A DNA stretch of 12,900 nt from Pseudomonadota bacterium (GCA_023428645.1 JAEYXD010000011.1:1-12900); one strand, 5' to 3'. Numbered from the stretch's first letter, positions 1 through 7,899 are shown. Notes: a model not told the origin generated them from the letters alone. A program made the numbers and translations.

Positions 1-247
1 CGGTGTGACCTGGTGAGCCGTAGTGCGGCAGCAGTCGGTGGATGAGTTCGCGGTCCTCGTAGGTCAGCGCGTACGCCACGCTGCGGCCCTGACTTTCCAA
101 CACCGAATCCAGGTGATGATGCGCGCCCGCGTCGATCCAGTAATCCATTGTGACGAACAGCAATGTGAGCACCGCCGCCAGTGTCACCGTCAAACGCCAC
201 GTGAGCCGGCGCCTGATCGACCACAGCCGTGACTCAGGGGATGACAT
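1..247 (-). CDS. Sensor histidine kinase, N-terminal part (runs off left edge)
   Basis: Only the first 82 residues are visible. The start is an ATG at 247 that overlaps the end of the upstream response regulator by 14 bp, which implies translational coupling. After a short arginine-rich cytoplasmic stretch there is one hydrophobic segment at about residues 17-34. A periplasmic region then begins, containing a short histidine-rich piece (AHHHLD). This is the usual N-terminal layout of a membrane sensor kinase partnered with an OmpR-type regulator. The HAMP, histidine phosphotransfer and ATPase domains lie outside the window, so the kinase identity rests on gene order, overlap and membrane topology. 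The stimulus cannot be deduced. Confidence 0.72.
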   Translation of the reverse strand, partial: MSSPESRLWSIRRRLTWRLTVTLAAVLTLLFVTMDYWIDAGAHHHLDSVLESQGRSVAYALTYEDRELIHRLLPHYGSPGHT

Positions 248-899
248 AGCCGAATCCTCGTCGCGTCTGAACCGGGTCGCCTGCCCCCGCGCGGACGAGT
301 TTGGCTCGCAGGGTGCTCATGATCACCTCCACGGCCTTGTCCGATGAACTGCTCGCACTCTCATAGAGCTTTTCGAAAATCTGCTTTCGCGACAGTACCC
401 GCCCTCGCGATCGCAGGAGCAATTCGAGCAGTGCGAACTCCTTGGGCGACAGCTGCAAGCCCACGTCCCGCCAGCGAGCCACGCGAGACATCACATCGAG
501 TTGCAGATCGCCATGGGCCAGCACAGGCAGCGGGGTATCCGTGGAACGCCGAGTCAGCGCTCGTAGCCGGGCCAGCAACTCATCCAGCGCAAAAGGCTTC
601 ACCAGATAGTCGTGGGCTCCGGCATCCAACGCTGTAACACGATCCACTACCTGATCTCGCGCCGATAGCACCAGGACCCAGGTGTGAGGACGCTTCCGCC
701 TCACGACGCGTAGCACCTCGATGCCATCCAGGCGCGGCAGCATCACGTCCAGCACCAACAAGTCGTAGTCATAGCTTTGTACGAAGCGAATAGCCGCCTC
801 GCCATCCGCCGCGTGATCGCAAACGTAGCCCTCGCGTCGAAAGGCCGTGAGCAGCCCGGCGCTGAGAGGTTCCGAATCTTCGACAATAAGAAGTCGCAT
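234..899 (-). CDS. OmpR-family response regulator (QseB/PmrA-like)
   Basis: A DNA-binding response regulator of 221 residues, full length for the family. The receiver domain (about 1-115) shows the acidic pair E7/D8, the phospho-acceptor D51 in the context VLDVMLPRLDG, S79 and the invariant lysine K101 in the YLVKPF motif. The C-terminal half is a winged-helix effector domain: LSPKEFALLELLLRSRG, then the recognition-helix region, ending in the hallmark RRGFGYVIP. I chose the ATG at 899 because MRLLIVEDSE is the standard family beginning; an in-frame GTG at 911 would add four residues. It lies immediately upstream of, and overlaps, the histidine kinase gene, so the two form an operon. QseB, PmrA and TctD share this architecture, so no specific name is given. 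Confidence 0.95.
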   Translation of the reverse strand: MRLLIVEDSEPLSAGLLTAFRREGYVCDHAADGEAAIRFVQSYDYDLLVLDVMLPRLDGIEVLRVVRRKRPHTWVLVLSARDQVVDRVTALDAGAHDYLVKPFALDELLARLRALTRRSTDTPLPVLAHGDLQLDVMSRVARWRDVGLQLSPKEFALLELLLRSRGRVLSRKQIFEKLYESASSSSDKAVEVIMSTLRAKLVRAGAGDPVQTRRGFGYVIP

Positions 900-1109
900 C
901 AACTTGCACACGCCATTGGCTCGACCTGCATTCTAGCGACGGTCGCATGGCGTTCGGGGCCCACCCGCCTCGTGGTGACGACGCCCGTCTCCAATACGAA
1001 ATGACGAGATCATTCCGTCTTCGAGATCAGATGGCCCTTCGGAGGAGTTCCCCTCTTGGCATCTTCGGGAGTTTCATGATGCCGGCGCTCAGGCGAAAGC
1101 GCTGCAAGC

Positions 1110-1454
1110 TCACCCTACGCTGCCGTGCAGGACTTCTTTCAGACCGGCCACCCACGCCTCCTGCTCCGGCGTCCCGACATCGTAGGGACATTTCGCGTCG
1201 TCCTGGTAGCGCCCGATTCCCAGTCCGGCACGCATCCCCTCGATATGTGCCTCGAGGATCGCGACTCGCATTTCGGGTGCCTGCTGCGGAGCATCGGCGA
1301 TCAAGGTCGCAACGAAGCTCCAGTACTGATATGCAGGGTCATTCGGCTTGTTCTCGTCGCGCATCTTGAGCGCATATGCGCGCGCGTTTTCTTCACCACG
1401 TTGTTGCTTGAGTCGTTTCGCGGCTTGTTTTGCCGTTTCGGATATCGCAGTCAT
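1110..1454 (-). CDS. Small hypothetical protein, 114 aa
   Basis: I do not recognise this protein. The ATG at 1454 is preceded by a good ribosome binding site, GAGAGG six bases upstream, so this start is preferred over an upstream in-frame codon at 1556. It has no signal peptide or membrane segment. The N-terminal third is rich in lysine, alanine and arginine and looks helical (TAKQAAKRLKQQRGEENARAY would form an amphipathic helix). It is followed by a more compact region with several aromatic residues (YQYWSF), then a further helix. It stands alone between the response regulator and the ArsR-type gene, all on the same strand but with gaps of about 200 bp and 165 bp, so it is probably a separate transcript. 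It may be one of the small cytosolic DUF families, but I cannot say which. Confidence 0.62.
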   Translation of the reverse strand: MTAISETAKQAAKRLKQQRGEENARAYALKMRDENKPNDPAYQYWSFVATLIADAPQQAPEMRVAILEAHIEGMRAGLGIGRYQDDAKCPYDVGTPEQEAWVAGLKEVLHGSVG

Positions 1455-1619
1455 TCGATGCCTCTCGATTCGAGCGCGGATTGTTACCCTCAACCCCATG
1501 AAGAGCAATCCACGCTCGGGCAGGGCACCACGGACACCGAGGCAGTCCCGATCCACGAATTCGCACTCGCTAATGATGCAAGCGTGATGTCGAACGCGTT
1601 GGAATCCATCTGAGCAGGT

Positions 1620-2321
1620 TCATCGATCTGTCCAAGCCGCTTCGACCCTAGGCGCGGCCCTGGCTTCGATTCCGAAGATCGCGCCAATGGCCTCGGCTCC
1701 GGCATCGGTTACGCGTAGTGCGCGACTCTTACTGTCACGCAACAAGAACTTCTTTCGAATCAGACTCTCGGCGATTGCAGTACCCAATACCCCCGCTACG
1801 TGGAGCCTGCGCTCGCTCCAGTCCATGCATGTTCGGCCCGCCGCCGGTTCGACATCGAGTACGGCCAGCTCCTTCGCACCTAGATCAGTCAGTCGAAACC
1901 ATGGCTCCTGCTCGATCAACCACGATTTGCGCACCATCGCTTCCGTGATCGCGACCCCCAGACGACCGGCAAGATGGTCATAGCAAATCCGGCAAGCGCG
2001 TAGAGCGAGTGATGCCCGCCTTTGACCCGGCGTCACTGCCTGGCGCGCAGGCGCAGAACGCGCCAGCTGCTCCATCAGACTCGCAACACCCGCGCCAGCA
2101 AGGCGAAAATAGCGATGGCGACCTGCCGGGCTGACCCTGATCAGATCGCCGTCGAGCATTTTCTTCAGATGGACGCTCGCGGCAGATGCTTTAACCCCCG
2201 CGACCTTTGCCAACTCCGCCGCTGTCCAGCTGCGGCCGTCGAGCAAGTGAAGCAGGATGGCCGCACGCGCCGGTTCTGTGACCAGCGCAGCCAATCGGGA
2301 GATGTCCGGCTCCATGTTCAT
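1620..2321 (-). CDS. ArsR-type winged-helix transcriptional regulator with duplicated C-terminal module
   Basis: A 233-residue DNA-binding regulator. Residues 8-80 form an ArsR-like winged helix (EPARAAILLHLLDGRSWTAAELA, then KASAASVHLKKMLDGDLI, then the wing RVSPAGRHRYFRLA). The long C-terminal half is unlike small metal-sensing ArsR proteins. It contains two related units, one starting at C113 (CYDHLAGRLGVAIT) and one at C165 (CMDWSERRLHVAGVLG), each followed by a hydrophobic RK-S/K-F/W-L stretch and a TD-GA- motif. This suggests an internal duplication. Cys110, Cys113 and Cys165 could sense metal or redox state, but that is inference. The ATG at 2321 has GGAG four bases upstream; an ATG at 2315 is also possible. 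It is divergent from an exported alpha/beta-hydrolase with 62 bp between starts, so it probably controls that gene and itself. Confidence 0.88.
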   Translation of the reverse strand: MNMEPDISRLAALVTEPARAAILLHLLDGRSWTAAELAKVAGVKASAASVHLKKMLDGDLIRVSPAGRHRYFRLAGAGVASLMEQLARSAPARQAVTPGQRRASLALRACRICYDHLAGRLGVAITEAMVRKSWLIEQEPWFRLTDLGAKELAVLDVEPAAGRTCMDWSERRLHVAGVLGTAIAESLIRKKFLLRDSKSRALRVTDAGAEAIGAIFGIEARAAPRVEAAWTDR

Positions 2322-2358
2322 TTCGCTCCAAAACAAAGCGTCTCGAGCTTAAGGTCTG

Positions 2359-2376
2359 ACTCCCACGTTCGGGAGT
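2359..2376. promoter_or_regulatory. Inverted repeat, candidate operator in the arsR-type/hydrolase intergenic region
   Basis: ACTCCC, six bases, GGGAGT: a perfect 6-bp dyad between two divergent genes. Its right arm contains the GGGAG ribosome binding site of the hydrolase gene (start 2384). Winged-helix regulators of this type usually bind dyads in their own divergent promoter, so this is the best operator candidate here. In the RNA the same arms could pair and mask the ribosome binding site. Binding is not shown by sequence alone. Confidence 0.4.
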
Positions 2377-2383
2377 TTTGCGC

Positions 2384-3526
2384 ATGTTACGTTTTGTATT
2401 CGTGGCCGGCCTGGCCGCGGCCTTCGCTCTGACGATCCCAAGCTCCGCAAGCGCGGATGACGGAATACGCTTCCCATCCACGATCGGCTCGTTGAATCTT
2501 TTCATGCGTCATCAGGGCCCCACGGGGCCACGCCGTGGCCCGCCTGTGCTGATCCTTCACGGCGCCACATTCCCCTCGGGCAACGCGGCGGGATGGAAGA
2601 TCGAGGGCCGGTCCTGGATGGATGAATTGGCCTCAGCCGGCTACGAGGCATATGCGCTCGATTTTCTCGGGTACGGTCAATCGGATCGCTACCCAGAAAT
2701 GGCTGCCGAGGCCGCTGAAGGCGCGCCTCTCGGCGATGTGGCATCGATGGTCGCTCAGGTCGAATCCGCCGTGGCACAGATTCTCCGGGTTCATGGGGGC
2801 GAACACGTCAATCTCGTCGCTCACTCCGCCGGTACGTTCGTCGCAGCACGCTTTGCAGAGCTTCACCCGAACAATGTTGCGCGGCTGATCCTTTTTGGCG
2901 CGCCCGCGCCGTACGCAGAGCGTAGCCAGGAGACCGTGGACGTAACGCGATTCGTACACGTGAGTCGCGCTGATCAACTAGCAGCGTTCGAGTCGAAGGT
3001 TCGCGATACAAATCATCTGGATCAGAAGATGTTCGATGCATGGGCGAAAGCGTACTTGGAAACTGACCCACAGAGCGTTAGACGAGATCCTCCAAGCGTG
3101 CGTGTGCCCTCCGGCATGAATGCGGCGGTCACGGAGATGTCCCGACTCGGGCAGCTGCCGTATGACCCACATGCGATCACCCGACCTGTCCTCGTCATTC
3201 AGGGTGAGTGGGACGCAGTCGCGCCGCCTGCCGCGGGCATGTGGATTTACGACCGCCTCGGGTCTGCGCTCAAGCGATTCGTTGTGATCAGCCGGGCGGG
3301 TCATCGCGCCCATCTGGAACGCAATCGCAGGCAACTGTACAGGGAGATCGAGGCCTTCCTGAACGGCGGCGACGAAATTGCTCGATCGCCCTACGCCTCT
3401 CAACCTAGTCAAGAGCTCTCACTGGCAGGTCATTCCGGATTACGGGTCAAGGGACCGGCGTCAAGCGCCGCGCGAATAGACACTTCGGTACATCGAGCTT
3501 CTGTTGGCGGTATGCAGACGAGCTGA
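2384..3526 (+). CDS. Exported alpha/beta-hydrolase
   Basis: A 380-residue hydrolase. A signal peptide covers about residues 1-24 (hydrophobic core FVFVAGLAAAFALTI, cleavage after SASA), so it should be periplasmic or secreted. The fold markers are in order: oxyanion-hole HG at 59-60, nucleophile Ser148 in the elbow AHSAG (variant of GxSxG, first glycine replaced by alanine), acid Asp277 in GEWD, and His307 in AGHRAHLE. A cap region lies at about 178-260. The ATG at 2384 is preceded by GGGAG eight bases upstream; a TTG at 2378 is less likely. After the usual end of the domain (about residue 328) there is a 50-residue, serine/alanine/arginine-rich tail with no visible family pattern. The substrate cannot be predicted; esterase or lipase-like activity is likely. 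It is divergent from, and probably regulated by, the ArsR-type gene. Confidence 0.88.
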   Translation: MLRFVFVAGLAAAFALTIPSSASADDGIRFPSTIGSLNLFMRHQGPTGPRRGPPVLILHGATFPSGNAAGWKIEGRSWMDELASAGYEAYALDFLGYGQSDRYPEMAAEAAEGAPLGDVASMVAQVESAVAQILRVHGGEHVNLVAHSAGTFVAARFAELHPNNVARLILFGAPAPYAERSQETVDVTRFVHVSRADQLAAFESKVRDTNHLDQKMFDAWAKAYLETDPQSVRRDPPSVRVPSGMNAAVTEMSRLGQLPYDPHAITRPVLVIQGEWDAVAPPAAGMWIYDRLGSALKRFVVISRAGHRAHLERNRRQLYREIEAFLNGGDEIARSPYASQPSQELSLAGHSGLRVKGPASSAARIDTSVHRASVGGMQTS

Positions 3527-3560
3527 GCGGTACTAGTTTCGACTTAATCCGAGACCGCTC
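3525..3560. terminator. Weak hairpin between convergent genes
   Basis: GAGCGGT at 3525-3531 and ACCGCTC at 3554-3560 can pair over 7 bp with a 22-base loop. It lies at the hydrolase stop and before the end of the convergent TPR gene. The long loop and lack of a T-run make it a poor intrinsic terminator, so this is only a positional guess. Confidence 0.22.
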
Positions 3561-3606
3561 TTGAAAACCGCGGAGTTGCACGGTTGATGGTTGTTGGCAC
3601 GTTCTT

Positions 3607-4287
3607 CTAATCGCTCGCAGACGGTCGCTCGCCCATCTCCTTCCGGACGCGGCGCATCAGCTCCTCTGCCTCACGCCGCCGCCCCTCGTCGGCGAGCTCG
3701 CGACCGGGGCGCGCGGGCGCCGCAAGCGCCTGATCGAGATGTCGCACAGCACCTTCGTGATCCCCAGTCCGGAACAGATACTCACCATAGAAAAAATTCG
3801 CGTCGATCGCAGTCGGATTCTCCTGCAGCGCGAGGCGCAGGTGCTCCGATGCCTTCTGCATGTCGCCGAAGCCAAGAGGCGGACGCGGCACGCGCAGGTA
3901 GAGCGCACCAAGCGTGGTGTGCGCCGCGGCCGCGCCCGGATCGATGCGCAGCGCGGTTTCGAGCTCGGTGCGCGCTCGCTTCGCGAGGCGCAGCGCGGCA
4001 AAGCCCCCGCGTTCCGCCGCAAACGTGGAGAGCGCGATACCCTGCCAGATGTGTGGCTCGGCTCGCTCCGGGTAACGCGCCGCCAGCGCGGCGGCTTCCT
4101 GCGTGATCGCGTCGAGCGCCGCCCGCCGCTCAGCAGCATCTGGCGTCGCATACATTGCTTGCGCCCAGCGCTGTTGGATCGCAAGCAGCGCGTCGCCGAA
4201 CTCGTCGGCGAATGCGGCCGGCGCGGCGACGATCGCCGCGATGATCAAGGCTGCGCGCAGCGTCGCTCGCGGGCGGCCCGGCTTCAT
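3607..4287 (-). CDS. Secreted TPR-repeat protein, last gene of the carotenoid operon
   Basis: A 226-residue protein with a clear signal peptide (positively charged start, hydrophobic core around 12-24, cleavage after AFA at 27), so it is likely periplasmic. The mature part is helical and carries tetratricopeptide-like repeats: AEPHIWQGIALSTFA (about 74-88), ELETALRIDPGAAAAHTTLGALYL (about 105-128), LRLALQENPTAIDANFFYGEYL (about 149-170), then GDHEGAVRHLDQAL. The C-terminus is a charged helix. The start is ATG 4287, with GAGG eight bases upstream; a longer reading is rejected. It begins 31 bp after the glycosyltransferase stop on the same strand, so it is probably co-transcribed with the pigment genes. 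TPR proteins act as scaffolds; it might assemble or place the pigment enzymes or product at the membrane, but this is inference. It has no catalytic motif. Confidence 0.83.
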   Translation of the reverse strand: MKPGRPRATLRAALIIAAIVAAPAAFADEFGDALLAIQQRWAQAMYATPDAAERRAALDAITQEAAALAARYPERAEPHIWQGIALSTFAAERGGFAALRLAKRARTELETALRIDPGAAAAHTTLGALYLRVPRPPLGFGDMQKASEHLRLALQENPTAIDANFFYGEYLFRTGDHEGAVRHLDQALAAPARPGRELADEGRRREAEELMRRVRKEMGERPSASD

Positions 4288-4318
4288 GCTGAATGCCTCA
4301 GTGCAGCGGCCGCGCGCA

Positions 4319-5527
4319 TCAGCGTGCGTCCCCGCGCTTCGCGCAGCCGATCTCGTGATCATCGTGTTCGACGAGCACCGCCCGTCCGGCAGACGCGACC
4401 GGCGCGTTTCGTCCCCGCCACGATCGCGTACCGGAGCGAGCGGCGCGCCAGCTCGCCCACTGTAAGGCGACCATCAGCACGACGGTGAGCGGATGCAGCA
4501 GTGCCAGCGCGGCCGAGTGATGGAATCGTCGCGCGAGCAAGAGGCGCTCCGTTGCCGCCGCACCGATCGCGACGGCAGCTGCAACCGTTGCGAGGGTGGA
4601 AGCGCCAACGGCGAGCGCGAACGGCAGCAATAGCCACGGCAACACATGCGCGATCAAGTGAAACGCGGAGAGGCCGACGAGCGCGCCCAGGGAACCCAGC
4701 CCCTCATAGGCGTTCTTCGTGAACCCACGCCATGCCTCGACAAAGCCGCGGTACATGCGTACGCGCGCGAGGTCTGTGCCGTCGAAGAGATCCGTATGGA
4801 ACCCACGCTCACGCAACGCACGCGGCAATCGGATGCCGTCATGCATCGTGCTGCGAACCCGCGCGTGACCGCCTGCCGCACGATAGTCCGCGGCACGGAC
4901 GAGCGTGAATTGTCCGCAGGCCGCGCTCGCGCTGCGCATGCGCGTGAACCGCATCAATACGAACGGCAGATAGCTCAGCAGCAAGAAGAAGATCATCGGC
5001 ACGATCAGACGCTCACCCCACGTGCTCGTGATTTGCCGCGGAAACATCGAGACCAGCGATGCGCCGCTGCGCAACGCGTAGTCGAGTGCGCGGCGGACAG
5101 CGTCGGGCCAAAGTCTCACGTCCGCGTCGAGGAACAAGATCCAATCACCACGAGCGGCGCGAGCAAGCTGCGAGCACGCGTGCTGCTTGCCAATCCAGCC
5201 CGCTGGCAACGGGCGAGTGGGCACGCGTCGACAGCGATCGTCCAGGCGCGCGAGTGCCTCGACGATGCCGCCCGTGTCATCGGTGCTATCGTCGTCGTAC
5301 ACGAGCACCTCGAGATTTTCGTGATCGCTGGCGAGGACGGCCCGCACGCAATCACCGATGTTTGCAGCCTCGTTGCGTGCGGGGATGCATACGCTCACCT
5401 TCAGATCCGCGTGAGCTTTGGCCTCTGGATCCGTGTGCCTCAGCATCGCCAGATTCGCGATGCTCATTACGAGCGTGACGAGTGCTCCCGCGGCGCCGAC
5501 GAGCAGCAGGGCCTCGAGCACGTTCAT
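4319..5527 (-). CDS. Membrane glycosyltransferase family 2 (CrtQ-like)
   Basis: A 402-residue glycosyltransferase. An N-terminal membrane helix (about 3-28) is followed by a GT-A domain: VSVCIPARNEAANIG (44-58), VYDDDSTDDT (76-85) and the metal-binding D134-A-D136 in LFLDADVRLWP. Then come an acceptor-side HDG at 229-231 and a segment RMYRGFVEAWRGFTKN (258-272), which stands in for the usual QxxRW motif. Membrane helices follow at about 174-194, 284-325 and 338-360. The family transfers a sugar from a nucleotide donor; CrtQ of the staphyloxanthin pathway glucosylates a C30 carotenoid acid. It overlaps the acyltransferase gene by ATGA (5524-5527), showing translational coupling. A hopanoid-associated HpnB-type enzyme is the main alternative, but gene order favours pigment glycosylation. 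The C-terminal 40 residues are charged and unlike a membrane segment. Confidence 0.87.
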   Translation of the reverse strand: MNVLEALLLVGAAGALVTLVMSIANLAMLRHTDPEAKAHADLKVSVCIPARNEAANIGDCVRAVLASDHENLEVLVYDDDSTDDTGGIVEALARLDDRCRRVPTRPLPAGWIGKQHACSQLARAARGDWILFLDADVRLWPDAVRRALDYALRSGASLVSMFPRQITSTWGERLIVPMIFFLLLSYLPFVLMRFTRMRSASAACGQFTLVRAADYRAAGGHARVRSTMHDGIRLPRALRERGFHTDLFDGTDLARVRMYRGFVEAWRGFTKNAYEGLGSLGALVGLSAFHLIAHVLPWLLLPFALAVGASTLATVAAAVAIGAAATERLLLARRFHHSAALALLHPLTVVLMVALQWASWRAARSGTRSWRGRNAPVASAGRAVLVEHDDHEIGCAKRGDAR

Positions 5528-6288
5528 GCGGCAGGCCTCGTGCGCCGCCAGCGCATCAGCAGATCGTAAATGGGATGTATGCGCGGGCCTTCCGAATGCG
5601 TGAGCCGCTCGAATGCCGCTTTGTCACGCGCGATGGCGCTCGCTGCGAGCGCATCTGCACAGCGCTGCATGGCATTCGTGAGTTGTCGCTGCCACCCCGC
5701 AATGTTCGCGCGCGCTGGGCACGGGCATTCGCACACGTGCAGCAGGATTTCTGGCCGCGGCTGCTCCCAGAACGTGTACTCGCAGCACAGCACGAGCACG
5801 AGCGTGTCCGAATGGGCGGCCGCGATGGACGCCGCGCCTGGCCGCAGACGCATCGGCGCCCGCACATCTGTGAACGCGCCCTGGGGCGTGATCACGAGAA
5901 GCGGTCGCCGATCCTTCCGGAAGAGTTCCGCGACGTGCTCCATCAGGAGCATCGAGGCGTCGGGATGCTGCGGATCGAGGCCGAACATCCCGAGCCGTTT
6001 CATGAAACGAAAGCGGCGGAACTGTTCGAGCTCCATCGGTGCGCTTGGCGTGCGCGAGGCAAGGTACCGGGACACGAGCATGAGGCCGACGAGTGGATCC
6101 CACCAGGATGCGTGGTTCATCGCGATGAGCACTGGCCCGGCGTGAGCGTCGGCTCGCGCGAGCACCTCAGCGCCGCCGCGCTTGAGACGAACTGTCGCGA
6201 ACCGCCGGCGCAGCAGCCGCTCGCTGTACACAGCGAACAGACGCATGAATCCAGGCGCGCGCGACGCGGGACTCAAGCCGACACGCAC
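5524..6288 (-). CDS. PlsC-type (LPLAT) acyltransferase, CrtO-like role
   Basis: A 254-residue acyltransferase of the lysophospholipid acyltransferase superfamily. The catalytic motif N58-H-A-S-W-W-D64 (H-x4-D pair) is intact. The substrate-binding block that is FPEGTRS in PlsC appears as TPQGAFTD (134-141), a variant seen in many pigment- and lipid-cluster members. No clear membrane helix is visible. The likely role is adding a fatty acyl chain to the sugar of a glycosylated carotenoid, as CrtO does for staphyloxanthin; the substrate is inferred from neighbours. The start is uncertain: GTG 6288 overlaps the desaturase stop by 16 bp and keeps the conserved-looking RAPGFMRLFAVY stretch, while ATG 6246 gives 240 residues. 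Neither has a strong ribosome binding site; coupling to the upstream desaturase favours the GTG. It ends in an ATGA overlap with the glycosyltransferase. Confidence 0.85.
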   Translation of the reverse strand: MRVGLSPASRAPGFMRLFAVYSERLLRRRFATVRLKRGGAEVLARADAHAGPVLIAMNHASWWDPLVGLMLVSRYLASRTPSAPMELEQFRRFRFMKRLGMFGLDPQHPDASMLLMEHVAELFRKDRRPLLVITPQGAFTDVRAPMRLRPGAASIAAAHSDTLVLVLCCEYTFWEQPRPEILLHVCECPCPARANIAGWQRQLTNAMQRCADALAASAIARDKAAFERLTHSEGPRIHPIYDLLMRWRRTRPAA

Positions 6289-7889
6289 GCGACATCCGCC
6301 AAGCGATCCAGGCGCCGATACTCGCCAACACGCGGGCCGTCACCGGAGACGGCAGGGTCGATCGCCGGCAGCCCGAGATCACGCGCGACCGCGCTCGCGG
6401 CCGTGACACCACTCATCAGTGCCATGGGCACGCCGGGACCTGGATTCACGCTTCCGCCCGCGAAGTACAGCCCACGCAGTACACGCGAGGAATTGCGCGG
6501 CTTGAAGCCCCCCAACAGACGACCATGAGAAGCCAGTCCGTAGATCGCGCCCTCCTCTGCTGCGTACATCTTTTCGATGTCGGCCGGCATGAGCGTGCGT
6601 TCGACAAGGATCCGCTGCTCGATGTCCTGCATTCCGAAGCGCGCTAGTTTTCCCATGATCGCAGCACGCGCTGACTCGCGGCTCACCGCCGGCCTTCCCT
6701 CGCGCACGCCTGGCGTGTGCATGAGGATGTAGAGCGCTTCGCCGCCCGGTGGCGCCTGTGCCGGATCACTGCACGAGGGCGCCGCGACGTAAAGCGTCGG
6801 GTCGCGTGCCGGGATGCGGCGGCGATAGATGTCGTCGAACTCTTGCTGCGCATCGCTGCTGAAGAAGAAGTTGTGATGCGATAGATGCTCGTAGCGTCTG
6901 GCGAGCCCCAGGTAGAGCACCACGCCGCTGCAGGACATGGACCATCGCCGCGCGATGCGCGCGTGCTCGTCGCGTGCGCGCGCACTGCGGACCAGATCCC
7001 GCAATGTGCGTCGTACGTCCGCATTCGATACGACGACGTCGGCAGCGATCCGCCGACCATCGTGCAACTGCACGCCGCGCACCGCGCCTGCGTCGTGAAG
7101 TATTCGCTCGACGCGAGTGTTGAGCAGGCAGTCGACTCCGGCATCGCGCAGCAGCCGCTCGAGCGCACGCGCGACCTGACGAGTGCCGCCCATCGCATAC
7201 CAGCATCCCTGGTCTAGCTGCACAGAGGCAATCATCGCGAGCATTGAGGGTGCGAGAAACGGGCTCGATCCAACGTATTGCAGGAAATGCTCGACGAGTT
7301 GCTGCACATGCGGCTCACGGACGTAGCGGCGCACCGTCTGCGCGTACGTAGAGTGCGGGCGCATTGCCAGCGCATCGGCCGAGATCTGCGCATCGGCCAT
7401 CGGCGTTGCTCGCATCACATCAGCGAGCCCGCCGATGTTGCGGTAGAAGAACACGCGCCGGCTGAGGCGATTCATGCGACGGCTGAATTCCATGAAGTTC
7501 GACCACTCTCGCCCGGCGTTACTCCCCGGTAAGCGTTCATCGAGGTGCGCGGCCATGCGTGCGACGTTCTCGTGAAGATCGAGTGTCATCCCGTCTTCGT
7601 AGAAGCAGCGCCACTGAGGGTCGAGCCGCACGAGGTCGATCAAATCGGTCACGCGGTGGTTCGCGCGCCTGATGATGCCGCACAGCACCTCCGGCAGCGT
7701 GAGAATCGTCGGGCCCATGTCGAATGCGAAGCCGCTCGCCTCGAGCGTGTTCATCTTGCCGCCGAGATGGCCATTCGCCTCGATGAGACACACATCGAGC
7801 CCACGGCCGCGCAATTCGATCGCGGATGCAAGACCTGCCAGTCCGCCGCCGACCACGATGACGCGCGTCCGAGAGCCGTCCGATTTCAT
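6273..7889 (-). CDS. Carotenoid desaturase/oxygenase, CrtI/CrtN family (CrtP/CrtNb-like)
   Basis: A 538-residue FAD-dependent enzyme, usual length for CrtI/CrtN proteins. The N-terminal Rossmann motif for FAD is VIVVGGGLAGLASAIEL (glycines at 14, 16, 19) with the ribose-binding acid about 20 residues later (LIEAN). GGKMNT and FDMGPTILTLP follow, as in phytoene desaturases. In the C-terminus, GAIYGLASHG and GGSVNPGPGVPMALMSG (from about 478) form the conserved second FAD/family signature. Which reaction it does cannot be read off. Sharing a transcription unit with acyltransferase and glycosyltransferase, and sitting beside an aldehyde dehydrogenase relic, suggests the CrtP/CrtNb role (oxidation of a terminal methyl of a C30 carotene to the aldehyde). 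A 3,4-desaturase (CrtD-like) is the main alternative. Start ATG 7889; no good ribosome binding site, so it may have relied on coupling to the ALDH frame that ends at 7900. Confidence 0.9.
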   Translation of the reverse strand: MKSDGSRTRVIVVGGGLAGLASAIELRGRGLDVCLIEANGHLGGKMNTLEASGFAFDMGPTILTLPEVLCGIIRRANHRVTDLIDLVRLDPQWRCFYEDGMTLDLHENVARMAAHLDERLPGSNAGREWSNFMEFSRRMNRLSRRVFFYRNIGGLADVMRATPMADAQISADALAMRPHSTYAQTVRRYVREPHVQQLVEHFLQYVGSSPFLAPSMLAMIASVQLDQGCWYAMGGTRQVARALERLLRDAGVDCLLNTRVERILHDAGAVRGVQLHDGRRIAADVVVSNADVRRTLRDLVRSARARDEHARIARRWSMSCSGVVLYLGLARRYEHLSHHNFFFSSDAQQEFDDIYRRRIPARDPTLYVAAPSCSDPAQAPPGGEALYILMHTPGVREGRPAVSRESARAAIMGKLARFGMQDIEQRILVERTLMPADIEKMYAAEEGAIYGLASHGRLLGGFKPRNSSRVLRGLYFAGGSVNPGPGVPMALMSGVTAASAVARDLGLPAIDPAVSGDGPRVGEYRRLDRLADVACVSA

Positions 7890-7899
7890 GAGCGGGAAT

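Noticed and set aside
2191..2505. Minus-strand frame of 104 codons across the ArsR/hydrolase gap
   Set aside because: It crosses the divergent promoter and overlaps both genes in other frames.
4646..5569. Plus-strand open frame of 307 codons
   Set aside because: It lies antisense to the well-supported glycosyltransferase; arginine/alanine-rich sequence without motif, typical of GC-rich shadow frames.
5482..6528. Plus-strand open frame of 348 codons
   Set aside because: Antisense to the acyltransferase and the end of the desaturase; no family pattern.
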